The position numbers were made by a program, and so were the translations under genes. The notes beneath the pieces were generated by a model that was not told the origin of the DNA, did no database searches, and was given only the letters and a program-made list of their open reading frames with translations. Below are positions 25,359 through 33,974 of a stretch of 64,000 bases of DNA, one piece after another. Where the stretch lies: contig NC_008358.1 of assembly GCF_000013025.1 (NCBI RefSeq), forward strand, positions 1,364,001 through 1,428,000, written 5' to 3'. This stretch comes from Hyphomonas neptunium ATCC 15444. Its GTDB lineage: Bacteria > Pseudomonadota > Alphaproteobacteria > Caulobacterales > Hyphomonadaceae. The stretch's first letter is position 1. Each line of letters starts with the position of its first letter.

Positions 25359-25706
25359 TCAGGCCCGTTCGGTCATCGAGACCGCCGCGATCGACAGCGC
25401 AGCGCCAATGATGATGGCCAGCCACATCGGGTTGCTGGCTGCCGCCTGGCTGATTTCAGTACGGGCAACGTCCAGCGCCGAGGTGACCGTGTGATCCACG
25501 CCGACAAAGGCTGAGAGCAGATCGGGCAGTTGCAGCACGGCGATCACCGCGCCGAGAAAGCCGAACGCGCCAACCGTCAGCCGGCGGATCAGGGTCTGCC
25601 GGCGCACCCGCCTCATCACGTCTGCGGTGAAGGGGGCGGCCTCCAGCGCGCCATCTTCGGCGGCAAACAGGCGGGCGAGGTCGCCATAGGTTTCATCATC
25701 ACGCAT
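25359..25706 (-). CDS. Putative membrane partner of the ECF sigma factor
   Basis: A 115-residue protein. The N-terminal cytoplasmic part begins MRDDETYGDLARLFAAEDG. Two hydrophobic segments lie near residues 45-64 and 89-109. The position 13 bp downstream of the ECF sigma gene and the small cytoplasmic plus membrane layout suggest an anti-sigma-like or signal-coupling role. The HxxxCxxC zinc motif of many anti-sigma factors is absent. I chose the ATG at 25706, eight bases after AGGAG; a second ATG two codons upstream sits too close to it. Confidence 0.65.
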   Translation of the reverse strand: MRDDETYGDLARLFAAEDGALEAAPFTADVMRRVRRQTLIRRLTVGAFGFLGAVIAVLQLPDLLSAFVGVDHTVTSALDVARTEISQAAASNPMWLAIIIGAALSIAAVSMTERA

Positions 25707-25719
25707 CGTCATCTCTCCT

Positions 25720-26256
25720 TTATGCCACGTCGGCATTGGCAAGGCACGTCCTGAGTTGGGCAACGCCGCGCAGAACATGGGATTTCACAGTGCCCAGCGG
25801 CCAGCCTGTGGCCTGGGCTGCTTCGCGGTGGCTGAGGCCGGCGGCAACGCAGAGCACCACACACACCCTCTGGGCTTCGGTCAGGGTGTCGAGGGCGCGG
25901 GCGAGGTCCATCCGGGTTTCGGTTTCGGTCGCCGAGCGATCGAACGGCCGGTCGAACGGAATGATCTCGGCGGTCTCGTCAAACTCTATCTCGATCTTCT
26001 GGCGGCGGCGCCATTGCAGAAACTCCCGCCAGCAGATGGTGCAGATCCAGGCGCTGAAGGTGCCCCCCGCATAGGTGGCAATTTTCTGCCAGGCGGTGAG
26101 GAACGTCATCTGGGCAATGTCGTCTCCCTGCGCGGCTGATCCGGTCAGGCGGCGGGCCATGCCGCGCACCCGTGCCTGGTGCCGGCGGACAAGTTCGGCG
26201 AAGGCGTCTTCGCTGCCCTTGGCCGCCGCATGGGCGAGATCGGGGTCTGATCGCAT
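25720..26256 (-). CDS. ECF-type RNA polymerase sigma factor
   Basis: A 178-residue group IV sigma factor. Region 2 contains the segments DAFAELVRRHQARVRGMARRL, QGDDIAQMTFLTAWQ and SAWICTICWREFLQWRRRQ. Region 4 contains LTEAQRVCVVLCVAAGLSHREAAQATGWPLGTVKSHVLRG. The reading frame continues upstream, but GGAGG eight bases before the ATG at 26256 decides the start. It is followed by a membrane gene that could restrain it. The signal and regulon are unknown. Confidence 0.93.
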   Translation of the reverse strand: MRSDPDLAHAAAKGSEDAFAELVRRHQARVRGMARRLTGSAAQGDDIAQMTFLTAWQKIATYAGGTFSAWICTICWREFLQWRRRQKIEIEFDETAEIIPFDRPFDRSATETETRMDLARALDTLTEAQRVCVVLCVAAGLSHREAAQATGWPLGTVKSHVLRGVAQLRTCLANADVA

Positions 26257-26287
26257 ATCCCGTCCTCCGGACGCCACCAGCCTGAGA

Positions 26288-26668
26288 TTACTCAGCGGCC
26301 GATTTTTCACGGCCGAACGCCCACAGACCAATGTACGCGATACCGATGAAGATGGGGAAGCAGGCCACGCCGAGCATGGGCGTGAGGGCTTCGGATTCTT
26401 CCACGCTGATGAGGCCGCCAAGCACGGCAAATGCCGCGCCAAAAGCCAGAGCCAGCACGCCCCGGCGAAGGTCAGCGCGCACGGGGTCGGTCAGCAGGGA
26501 CATCTTGTCCAGCATTTCCGGGGAGAGCACCTGGCCCTTGTCGATGGCCAGCCGCAGGGTCTCGTGCACCGTCTGACGCTTGCGGGCGTTGAAGTGGCTG
26601 ACGATCCACACGATCAGCGCGGGGGAGAGAAAGAGAACTACCGGGACGACGACGCTTTCCATATCCAT
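26288..26668 (-). CDS. DUF6249-like membrane protein
   Basis: A 126-residue protein with one N-terminal helix (about residues 6-24), a conserved-looking cytoplasmic stretch KRQTVHETLRLAIDKGQVLSPEML, and two further hydrophobic segments (about 72-90 and 98-116). This arrangement matches DUF6249 proteins often found beside ECF sigma factors. It is upstream of the ECF gene on the same strand, 31 bp away, so it is likely the first gene of a three-gene operon. I chose the ATG at 26668; an ATG two codons later is also possible. Confidence 0.7.
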   Translation of the reverse strand: MDMESVVVPVVLFLSPALIVWIVSHFNARKRQTVHETLRLAIDKGQVLSPEMLDKMSLLTDPVRADLRRGVLALAFGAAFAVLGGLISVEESEALTPMLGVACFPIFIGIAYIGLWAFGREKSAAE

Positions 26669-26846
26669 TTCCTGTTGCTCCAAGGAGGCCTTGTTGATGG
26701 GCGCCTGGCATGATTGCCGGCGTCTATGCCCGTAAGATGCCGCCACCGGCAGGATTGGATGCGGAAGGTGTGAAAAAAAGTTCAGGATACGAGGTTTGCC
26801 CCCATCTCTTGCCCGAGAGAGCGGCGCAGCCTAAGCGCGGGGAACG

Positions 26847-27560
26847 ATGGTCAAGATTACACCCAGGAAGATGCGCCGGCCGCATGTGGCCGCTGATCTG
26901 GCAACCGCCGAAGGGCGCGCCAGGGCAAAGCGCGAGCTGTATTGGGGCGATCATGGCTTCCTGCGGCTGCGGTTTTCCAATCTTCACCAGATTTCACCAG
27001 AGATGTGGCGGGCCAACCAGCCCTCGCCGAAACAGGTGCTTGCCCATGCCAGAGAGCGGGGCATCAAGACGATCCTCAATCTGCGCGGGCCCACCACCAA
27101 GGGCTTCTATCTGCTGGAAAAAGAGGCCTGCGAGGCCGCCGGCATCGATCTGATAGATTTCCAGATGTATTCACGCGAACCGCCCACAGTGGAGAAAGTG
27201 TTCGGCGCGCGCGATCTGTTCGAGCGCATCCGCTATCCCGCCCTGATGCATTGCAAATCGGGCGCCGACCGGGCCGGCATCATGGCGGTGCTCTACAAGC
27301 TGCTGCGCGAAAAACTGCCCTATGAAGAGGCCATCGAGCAGCTCTCGGGGCGCTACCTGCATATCCGCCACGGCAAGACCGGCGTGCTCGACGCCTTCTT
27401 CGAGACCTATGCTGCCTTCAATGCCGGGCGCCCCGCGAATGAATGGAAGCCGTTCCTCGATTGGGTGGCGGAGGATTATGACAGGGTCGCGGTTAAGACG
27501 GAATTCCTCCAGAAACTCGGTAAGGGGCCGAAACTCGACCAGATCATCGGCCGGGAATAG
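26847..27560 (+). CDS. Dual-specificity / tyrosine phosphatase-like protein
   Basis: A 237-residue cytoplasmic protein with a Cys-based phosphatase fold. The N-terminal block MWRANQPSPKQVLAHARERGIKTILNLRG is typical of bacterial DSP-like proteins, and the active-site loop is HCKSGADRAG (CX5R, about residues 134-143). The Asp general acid is probably upstream, in the QMYSREPP region, but is not obvious. The substrate could be a phosphoprotein or phosphoinositide-like molecule. It is divergent from the ECF operon across 178 bp that holds no gene. Confidence 0.85.
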   Translation: MVKITPRKMRRPHVAADLATAEGRARAKRELYWGDHGFLRLRFSNLHQISPEMWRANQPSPKQVLAHARERGIKTILNLRGPTTKGFYLLEKEACEAAGIDLIDFQMYSREPPTVEKVFGARDLFERIRYPALMHCKSGADRAGIMAVLYKLLREKLPYEEAIEQLSGRYLHIRHGKTGVLDAFFETYAAFNAGRPANEWKPFLDWVAEDYDRVAVKTEFLQKLGKGPKLDQIIGRE

Positions 27561-27620
27561 CGCTTTTCAGCGCCGGGGATTCATGCCAGCACAGGGCGCT
27601 GAGGGTCGAGGACGTATTCC

Positions 27621-27941
27621 ATGATGAAAGCAGGGGTTTTTGCTGCTCTGTCAGCGCTGGCACTGGCCGGCTGCGGTCTGGGCGGGCCAGGCGATCGTCA
27701 GGTGATGGTCAATGCCTGTGTTGCCGACGGCGAGTCCGAGGCGACCTGCGGCTGCATCACCGATGCGATGGAGACAAATCTCTCGCCCGAACTCTTCGAG
27801 AAAACCGCGCAGGCGGTTGGCCGCGACGAGAAGGACATGATGACCTTCGTGGGCGAGCTGACACTGCAGGAGCAACTGTCATTTTCGGCAGTGCTTCAGG
27901 ACATGTTTGCCTGCTCCCTGACCGGGGAGACGGCAGAATAA
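27621..27941 (+). CDS. Small lipoprotein
   Basis: A 106-residue precursor with the lipobox LALAGC at the end of an 18-residue signal peptide, so it is predicted to be lipidated at that Cys. The mature part has four further cysteines (NACVADG, ATCGCITD, FACSL), which may form two disulfides. No family is recognised. GAGGA upstream of the first ATG supports the start; a second ATG follows directly. It stands alone. Confidence 0.75.
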   Translation: MMKAGVFAALSALALAGCGLGGPGDRQVMVNACVADGESEATCGCITDAMETNLSPELFEKTAQAVGRDEKDMMTFVGELTLQEQLSFSAVLQDMFACSLTGETAE

Positions 27942-28062
27942 GGCATTGCTGCGCGACCGGCTTGCTTCCAGAAACGGAGCAGCCGAGTGTGGCAGGCGCT
28001 GGTTAAGGTGACGCGACAGCGCGATCAGCCTAGAATGGGACTGAACAAGGAAGGGGATGTCC

Positions 28063-28338
28063 ATGAAGTTCATCATTATCAACAGTTTCCGAACGATGGT
28101 CTATGTGGCCTACATCTCGATCATCATCGGCGGCATTGCCCTGGGTATTTACCAGAAGGGCGAATTTACCGGCGAATTGCTGGGCCTCACGGGCGGTCTT
28201 GCCCAGCTGGCAGACTTTGCCGTCTTCGCCTTCGGGGGCTGGGTTGCGGCAAGCCTTATCTGCGGCCTGATCGTCACGCTGCTGGACATCCGCGACGACA
28301 TCAACGACCGCCTGCCGGACGCGCGCCGCGACATGTAA
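28063..28338 (+). CDS. Small two-helix membrane protein
   Basis: A 91-residue protein with hydrophobic segments near residues 10-29 and 46-73 and a charged C-terminus (DIRDDINDRLPDARRDM). No family is recognised. AAGGAAGGGG lies directly before two candidate starts at 28057 and 28063; I chose the second for spacing. The adjacent MAPEG gene lies 108 bp downstream. Confidence 0.65.
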   Translation: MKFIIINSFRTMVYVAYISIIIGGIALGIYQKGEFTGELLGLTGGLAQLADFAVFAFGGWVAASLICGLIVTLLDIRDDINDRLPDARRDM

Positions 28339-28446
28339 CGACAAGGCTGGTCACAACCGGCCAGACTCAGATCATATGCCGTCGGGTGTCGCCACCTGGC
28401 GGCATTTTCATAAGTGCAACAGCACATTCGGGAGGAATACGGGCTC

Positions 28447-28833
28447 ATGACCCCCATCGCCGCCGCCGCCGTCTATACCGGCGTCAACATACTCATCCTG
28501 TTGTTCCTCTCGTTCCGGGTCGTTGGCCGCCGCCGCGCGGCGCAGGTCTCGCTGGGCACCGGCGGTGACGCCGAACTCGAAACCCGCGTCCGTGCCCATG
28601 GCAACGCGTCGGAATACATCCCCGCGGCGATGCTCGGCCTGTTCGCCGCCGCCAGCCTCGGCGCGCCCCTCTGGGCCGTGCATGCCATCGGCGGGGTGTT
28701 CACCCTGGGCCGGGTGCTGCATGGCTTCGGCCTGTCGGCGGGTGTCCTGGCGCCGCGCGCGCTTGGCATGGTGCTGACCTGGCTCGGTATGCTCGGTGCC
28801 GGTGTGGCGGCAATCTGGCTCGGGCTGTCCTGA
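28447..28833 (+). CDS. MAPEG family membrane protein
   Basis: A 128-residue four-helix inner-membrane protein of the eicosanoid and glutathione-metabolism (MAPEG) superfamily. Family features are the RVRAHGNASEYIP block (about residues 48-60), which lies in the glutathione-binding region, and LGRVLHGFGLSAG. Helices are predicted near residues 4-22, 60-78, 82-100 and 108-126. The enzymatic role in bacteria is not established. The gene ends in a tract of 10-bp repeats: the last codons (GLS) overlap the first repeat unit. Confidence 0.85.
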   Translation: MTPIAAAAVYTGVNILILLFLSFRVVGRRRAAQVSLGTGGDAELETRVRAHGNASEYIPAAMLGLFAAASLGAPLWAVHAIGGVFTLGRVLHGFGLSAGVLAPRALGMVLTWLGMLGAGVAAIWLGLS

Positions 28834-28945
28834 TCGGGCCTGATCGGGCCTGATCGGGCCTGATCGGGTCTGAGTTGGCCAGAATTGTCCTGATATGTCC
28901 TGGTTTGTCCAAGTCTGTCCGGGGAATGTCCCGGTTTGTCCTGGA
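28821..28945 (-). repeat. Long 10-bp GGACA repeat tract (locus C)
   Basis: About twelve units with a 10-bp step and one 11-bp step. Three exact TGATCGGGCC copies and one TGATCGGGTC are followed by six TGTCC units (TGTCCTGATA, TGTCCTGGTT, TGTCCAAGTC and others). On the minus strand they read ACAnnTCaGG, as in locus A. The tract fills most of the gap between the MAPEG gene and pmbA. Confidence 0.88.
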
Positions 28946-28999
28946 ATGGGTGGCACCGTGCCTGTTGCGCGCAGGCCCGGTGCGGTCCATTTACCGGTG

Positions 29000-30346
29000 A
29001 TGGCCGATTCACAGATTTCCCCCGAAAATACCCTCTCTGACCTGCTCGACCAGTGCCGCAAGGCCGGGGCCGACGCCGCCGACGCCCGCCTCGGAATCGC
29101 CGATGGCGTCAGCGTTTCCGTGCGTGACGGCAGGCTCGAAAGCATCGAACGCGAGGAGAGCGCCAGCATCGCCCTGCGCTGCTTCTACGGCAAGCGTCAG
29201 GCCAGCGTCTCCGGCGCCGACCTCAGCCGCGAGGGTCTCAAAGCCCTCGCCGAACGCTGCGCCGCCATGGCAAGGGCCGTGCCCGAAGATAAATTTTGCG
29301 GCCTGCCAGATCCCTCCGAATTGATCGCTGGGCCCGCAGATCTGGACCTTTCCGGCGAGCCTGAAATCTCCGCCGAAACGCTCGAACGTGAAGCGCTGGC
29401 TGCAGAAGCCGCCGCCCTGGCCGTGCCGGGCGTGAAGACCGTGGCAGGCTGTGGCACCTCCTGGAACCGCTCCACCCGCTGGGTCGCCGCCACCAACGGC
29501 TTCAGCGCCTGGAAGACCGGCACCTCCACCAGCCTCGGCCTCTCCGCTGTGGCCGAAAAGAACGGCCAGATGGAGCGCGACTATGACAGCTGGTCTGTCC
29601 GCTTCACCAAGGACCGCCCCTCGGCTGAAGAGATCGGCCGCACGGCCGGTGAGCGCACCATCGCCCGCCTCGGCGCCCGCAAGATCGCCACCCAGAAAGC
29701 CCCGGTTATCTTCGACCGGCGCGTGTCTGACAGCCTGATCGGCGCGCTGCTGGGCGCCATCTCTGGCCCCTCCATCGCGCGCGGTGTCAGCTTCCTGAAG
29801 GACCGGATGGACCAGCAGGTGTTCGCCAAGGGCATCTACATCACCGACGACCCGTTCCGCCCGCTGGGCATGGGCAGCCGCGTGCATGATGGCGAGGGCC
29901 TGCCCGTTGCCGAGACCCACCTCATCGAGGACGGCAGGCTGACCACCTGGCTGCTGAACCTGCCGTCTGCGCGCCAGCTGGGCCTCAAATCCAACGGCTT
30001 TGCTTCGCTCGGCTTTGGTGATCCGCCAGGCGTCTCCACGTCCAACGTCTATCTGCGCCCCGGCAAGGACAGTCCCGGCCAGCTCGCCAAGCAGATTGGC
30101 AAGGGCCTGCTGGTGACGGACATGTTCGGCCCGTCGATCAACCCGAATACGGGCGACTATTCGGTTGGCGTTGCCGGTTTCTGGATTGAGGATGGCGAAA
30201 TTGCCTGGCCTGTCTCCGAAGTGACCGTGGCCGGCGATCTGCCGTCCATGTTTGCCCGGATGGTGCCCGCCAATGACCTGGAATTACGCTCCACACGCGA
30301 CGCCCCGTCGATCCTCATCGAGGACATGAACCTTGCAGGCAGCTGA
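29000..30346 (+). CDS. pmbA: PmbA/TldE family metalloprotease component
   Basis: A 448-residue PmbA (TldE) protein. With TldD it degrades unstructured peptides and processes modified peptides or antitoxins in the cytoplasm. Family blocks are GADAADARLGIADGVSVSVRDGRLESIEREE, with the GTSTSLG and SFLKDRMDQQVFAKGIYITDDP segments and the C-terminal GPSINPNTGDYSVGVAGFWIEDGEI. I chose the ATG at 29000 because the longer reading frame upstream runs through repeat sequence and is not conserved. It overlaps cysQ by 14 bases. tldD is not in view. Confidence 0.93.
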   Translation: MADSQISPENTLSDLLDQCRKAGADAADARLGIADGVSVSVRDGRLESIEREESASIALRCFYGKRQASVSGADLSREGLKALAERCAAMARAVPEDKFCGLPDPSELIAGPADLDLSGEPEISAETLEREALAAEAAALAVPGVKTVAGCGTSWNRSTRWVAATNGFSAWKTGTSTSLGLSAVAEKNGQMERDYDSWSVRFTKDRPSAEEIGRTAGERTIARLGARKIATQKAPVIFDRRVSDSLIGALLGAISGPSIARGVSFLKDRMDQQVFAKGIYITDDPFRPLGMGSRVHDGEGLPVAETHLIEDGRLTTWLLNLPSARQLGLKSNGFASLGFGDPPGVSTSNVYLRPGKDSPGQLAKQIGKGLLVTDMFGPSINPNTGDYSVGVAGFWIEDGEIAWPVSEVTVAGDLPSMFARMVPANDLELRSTRDAPSILIEDMNLAGS

Positions 30347-31469
30347 ACGAAGCCTTGATCAGGATCTTCAGCTCATGCTGGCGCTCGCCAAGGAGGCGGG
30401 CGACCTTGCTCTATCCTACACGCTGACGGGCGGGGCGGAGGCCTGGAACAAGACGGGCGGCAAGGGGCCGGTGACCGAAGCCGACCTTGCCGTGAACCGC
30501 CTCTGCCTCAAACAGCTGCAAACCGCGCGGCCAGACTATGGCTGGCTTTCGGAAGAGACGCTGGACGATCCGGCGGCGCGGGCAAAGTCCCGCGTCTGGG
30601 TGGTCGACCCCATCGATGGCACCCGCGCCTATATCAGCGGCGATCCCCACTGGTGCATCGCGCTCGCCATCGTGGAAGAGGGCGAGGCGGTGGCCAGCGT
30701 GCTCTACGCCCCGGCGCTCAGCCGCATGTATTCGGCCCGGAAGGGCGCCGGCGCGTTCCTCAATGGCAACGCCATCCATGTGTCCCTGCGCGACGCGGAA
30801 GATGGTCTGCGCCTGATCACCAATGAGGGGCTCGTCACCCACCCCGCCTGGAAAGAGCCCTGGCCGCGGGTGGAGATTGCCCGGCCAAAGCCCAACGCGA
30901 CCCTTCTGCGGATGGCGCATGTGGCCACCGGCGAATGGGACGCCGCCCTTGTGCTGGCGGAAAAATCCGACTGGGATCTCGCCGCCGGAACGGTGCTCGT
31001 TCACGAAGCGGGCGGCCATGCCACGACCCATCTGGGCGAGGCTTTTGTGTTCAATCAGGCCGTGCCCGCCCAGCGCAGTGTCCTCGCCTCTGGAAAGGCG
31101 CTGCATCCTTTGTTACTTCGCCGTCTGGAAGTGGTGAAGATTCCTGATCCTCAGGCGCGAGCCGCCCAACCCATGCCAGACCAGACCAAGCCTGTCCAAA
31201 CGGAGCCAAAACGGATGAGTGAGAGCGCGAAAACCGGCAAGCAGCTGTTGCATATTGTCTTTGGCGGTGAGCTGAAGGATGTGACCGGCGTTGAGTTTGA
31301 AGACCTGTCGCAGATGGATTTCATCGGCGCCTTCCCGAACTATCAGGAAGCCTATGACGCCTGGAAATCGGCGGCGCAGCGCACGGTAGACCAGGCCGAA
31401 ATGCGGTATTTCATCCTGCATGCCCACAAGCTGCTGGACCCCGCGACGGGTGATCACCATCACGTCTGA
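30333..31469 (+). CDS. cysQ: CysQ-like phosphatase fused to a DUF4170 domain
   Basis: A 378-residue protein. Residues about 1-275 are an inositol-monophosphatase-superfamily enzyme related to 3'(2'),5'-bisphosphate nucleotidase CysQ. The metal sites are WLSEET (Glu) and WVVDPIDGTRAYISG, and the C-terminal WDLAAG motif is present. Residues about 298-378 are a DUF4170 domain (LLHIVFGGELKDVTGVEFEDL), normally a separate small gene just downstream of cysQ. The Gln and Pro-rich linker at about 280-295 looks unconserved and contains one GGACA-type repeat core. An internal ATG at 31215 could also start free DUF4170. The gene overlaps pmbA by 14 bases and the ABC exporter gene by 20. Confidence 0.87.
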   Translation: MQAAERSLDQDLQLMLALAKEAGDLALSYTLTGGAEAWNKTGGKGPVTEADLAVNRLCLKQLQTARPDYGWLSEETLDDPAARAKSRVWVVDPIDGTRAYISGDPHWCIALAIVEEGEAVASVLYAPALSRMYSARKGAGAFLNGNAIHVSLRDAEDGLRLITNEGLVTHPAWKEPWPRVEIARPKPNATLLRMAHVATGEWDAALVLAEKSDWDLAAGTVLVHEAGGHATTHLGEAFVFNQAVPAQRSVLASGKALHPLLLRRLEVVKIPDPQARAAQPMPDQTKPVQTEPKRMSESAKTGKQLLHIVFGGELKDVTGVEFEDLSQMDFIGAFPNYQEAYDAWKSAAQRTVDQAEMRYFILHAHKLLDPATGDHHHV

Positions 31470-33246
31470 GACCTCTCCGGCGCTGAAGGAAAAGGCCCAG
31501 CGATCGCTGCTGCGGCTGTTCAAGGCGCATTTCTGGCCTCAGAAGAAATGGTTCATTGGCGGTACGCTGATGGCCATTCTCACGGCGGCGTTCAGCATCG
31601 GCTATGTCGCGGTGCTCGATTATGTCGGCAACGGCCTGCAGCGGGACATTGAACAGAAGGCCGCTGGCACGGCCGCCCCGATTGACTGGATATGGGCGGG
31701 CATTGCCGCCATCGTGTTGCTCACCATCGGGCGCGCGGTATCGATGTATGCGATGAACCTCCTCAACAATACCGGCGTGCAGCGCGGTCTCGTGGGGGTT
31801 CAGTCGGTCCAGTATGATGCGCTGACGGACGGCGATTTTGCCCGCATCTCCGGAGACGCTTCGGGCGGCTTTGTGGCGCGCTTCATCAATGATGTGGTCG
31901 CCATTCGCGAGGCGATGCTGCGCTTTGCCAACAACTTCCCGAAAAGCTCGGCGACCGTCATCGGTGTGCTTGCCTGGCTGTTCTGGAAAGACTGGCAGCT
32001 CGCGCTGATCATCACGGTGGTTTATCCCCTCGCACTCGGGCCGGTTGTCTCGCTCGGAAACTCCGTGCGCAAACGGTCCAAACGCGCCCAGCAGCAGACC
32101 GGCGAAGTAACGTCACTGTTGACCGAAGGCTTCCAGTCAGCGCGCGTTGTAAAAGCTTACGGCCTTGAGGGCTGGCAGAAGGCGCGGGCGGCGAAGGGTT
32201 TTACCGAACGCTCGCAGCTTTTCCTCAAAGTGTTGACCAAGCGCGCAGGCGTTGACCCCGTGCTGGAAGTGTTCGGCGGCTTTGCGCTGGCGGCCTTGCT
32301 GGGTTTCGTCGCCTGGCGGATCGCGCAGGGCGAAAGCACGCTGGGCGACTTCCTCGGCTTTATCGCGGCGGTTGGCATTGCGGCGCCTGAAGTGCGCGCA
32401 CTCGGCGCTATTGGCGCGGTCGCGCAGGAGGGCGCAGCGGCGGCTGACCGGGTGTTCGAAATTGTCGATCAGCGCGCGCAGGTGGCCGATAAGCCCGGCG
32501 CCAAACAACTCGATACCGTCCGGGGGGAGATCGAATTCCGGGACGTGCAGTTTGCTTATCCCGATGGCACTCAGGCGCTCAAGGGGCTGAGTTTCACCGC
32601 GCGGCCGGGCGAGACGGTTGCCATCGTCGGCGCATCGGGGGCGGGCAAGTCTACCGTCTTCAATCTGCTGATGCGGCTCTATGATCCCTCATCCGGCGCC
32701 GTGGCGGTAGACCAGCAGGATGTGCGGGAAGTGACCGGCGCCAGCCTGCGGATGCAGATGGCGCTGGTGGCGCAGGATGCGGCACTGTTTGACGACACGA
32801 TTGCCAGCAACATTGCGCTCGGCCGGATGGGCGCCTCGCGCGATGAGGTTGAAGCGGCCGCGCGCGCGGCCAATGCGCATGATTTCATCAGTATGCTGCC
32901 GGGCGGCTATGATGCGCCCGCAGGCGAGATGGGGCGCAACCTTTCCGGCGGCCAGCGCCAGCGCGTGGCTCTTGCGCGGGCGATCCTGCGCGGGGCGCCC
33001 GTCCTGCTGCTGGATGAGGCAACCTCAGCGCTGGACGCGGAAAGCGAAGCGAAAGTGCAGGGCGCGCTGGCTGAATTTGGCAAAGGCCGCACGGTGCTGA
33101 TCATTGCCCACCGCCTCTCCACTGTGCGCGCTGCAGACCGTATCGTGGTGATGGAAGACGGCCGCGCGGTTGAAGAAGGCACCCATGAAAGCCTTATGAC
33201 GGCAGGGGGAACCTACCGCCGTCTGGTGGAGCTTCAGCTCAGCTGA
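31450..33246 (+). CDS. MsbA-type ABC exporter, permease-ATPase fusion
   Basis: A 598-residue half-transporter. Six membrane helices span about residues 28-300, followed by a nucleotide-binding domain. Walker A is GASGAGKST, the signature is LSGGQRQR, and Walker B is VLLLDEATSALD, followed by the H-loop IIAHRLST. It is probably a lipid or lipopolysaccharide flippase: in related genomes this position after cysQ and DUF4170 precedes Kdo transferase genes. Here it is the last gene before a convergent dsbA-like gene. I chose GTG 31450, which overlaps the previous stop, because the earlier ATG-like codons are not conserved. Confidence 0.9.
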   Translation: MITITSETSPALKEKAQRSLLRLFKAHFWPQKKWFIGGTLMAILTAAFSIGYVAVLDYVGNGLQRDIEQKAAGTAAPIDWIWAGIAAIVLLTIGRAVSMYAMNLLNNTGVQRGLVGVQSVQYDALTDGDFARISGDASGGFVARFINDVVAIREAMLRFANNFPKSSATVIGVLAWLFWKDWQLALIITVVYPLALGPVVSLGNSVRKRSKRAQQQTGEVTSLLTEGFQSARVVKAYGLEGWQKARAAKGFTERSQLFLKVLTKRAGVDPVLEVFGGFALAALLGFVAWRIAQGESTLGDFLGFIAAVGIAAPEVRALGAIGAVAQEGAAAADRVFEIVDQRAQVADKPGAKQLDTVRGEIEFRDVQFAYPDGTQALKGLSFTARPGETVAIVGASGAGKSTVFNLLMRLYDPSSGAVAVDQQDVREVTGASLRMQMALVAQDAALFDDTIASNIALGRMGASRDEVEAAARAANAHDFISMLPGGYDAPAGEMGRNLSGGQRQRVALARAILRGAPVLLLDEATSALDAESEAKVQGALAEFGKGRTVLIIAHRLSTVRAADRIVVMEDGRAVEEGTHESLMTAGGTYRRLVELQLS

Positions 33247-33250
33247 CAGA

Positions 33251-33916
33251 TTACCCGGCCGGGCGTTCCTGCGGCAGTTGCGCGGCGGCGTGGCGGATGA
33301 ACCGTTCCAGCTTTTCCGCACTTTCGGCGCCCTGAACGGCGACGCGCCGGTTGGCGATATAGGTGGGCACGCCGGAGATGCCCATCTGGCGGAAGGTGTC
33401 TGCTTCCTGGCGGACAATATCTGTGTCCGCGCCGGTCTTCAGGAGGTCGGCGACAATATCCGCGTCCAGATCAATTGACCGGGCGATGTCGACCAGCACG
33501 CCGTGGTCGCCGATATTGCGGGCTTCGTTGAAATAGGCCCGGAAGAGGGCTTCCTTGGCTTCGGCGCCTTTGCCCTGGCCCTGCGCCCAGCGCACGAGGC
33601 GGTGGGCGTCGAAGCTGTTGGGGCGGTGGGTGACCGCGTCGAAGCGGTAGGGGATGTCTTCGGCGGCGCCATAGTCGATCAGCGCCTGACGCATCGCGGC
33701 CATCCGCTCCTTGCCTTCGGGCGAGGAAACGCGGCTGCCCATATATTCCTTATAGTCGACGCCTGCGGCCGGGATCGTCGGGTCCAGCTCATAGGGGCGG
33801 AAGAGAAGCTGGACCTTGATGTCAGGCGTCTGGGCGATGGCCGCCTGAATGCGGCGCAGGCCGAGCCAGCACCAGGGACAGACGGGGTCTGATACCATTT
33901 CGATTGCGACGGTCAT
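33251..33916 (-). CDS. DsbA-family (FrnE-like) oxidoreductase
   Basis: A 221-residue thioredoxin-fold protein of the cytosolic FrnE/2-hydroxychromene-2-carboxylate isomerase-like branch. The redox motif is CPWC in SDPVCPWCWLG, near residue 12. A helical insertion follows, then the cis-Pro region GISGVPTYIANR. No signal peptide is present. I chose the ATG at 33916, with AAGGAGG upstream; the longer frame is not conserved. It converges with the ABC exporter gene four bases away. It may act as a cytoplasmic disulfide or GSH-dependent isomerase. Confidence 0.9.
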   Translation of the reverse strand: MTVAIEMVSDPVCPWCWLGLRRIQAAIAQTPDIKVQLLFRPYELDPTIPAAGVDYKEYMGSRVSSPEGKERMAAMRQALIDYGAAEDIPYRFDAVTHRPNSFDAHRLVRWAQGQGKGAEAKEALFRAYFNEARNIGDHGVLVDIARSIDLDADIVADLLKTGADTDIVRQEADTFRQMGISGVPTYIANRRVAVQGAESAEKLERFIRHAAAQLPQERPAG

Positions 33917-33974
33917 GAGAGCCTCCTTCTGCCAGTCCGGCTTGAGGGGAGTATAGGCGCGCAGGCGCCCCGCG

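Noticed and set aside
28831-28870. Three exact TGATCGGGCC copies as a possible CRISPR array
   Set aside because: The units are contiguous with no spacers and only 10 bp long, so this is a tandem repeat.
28895-28999. N-terminal extension of PmbA through the repeat tract
   Set aside because: The extension MSWFVQVCPGNVPVCPG is repeat-coded and unlike other PmbA proteins; the ATG at 29000 fits the family.
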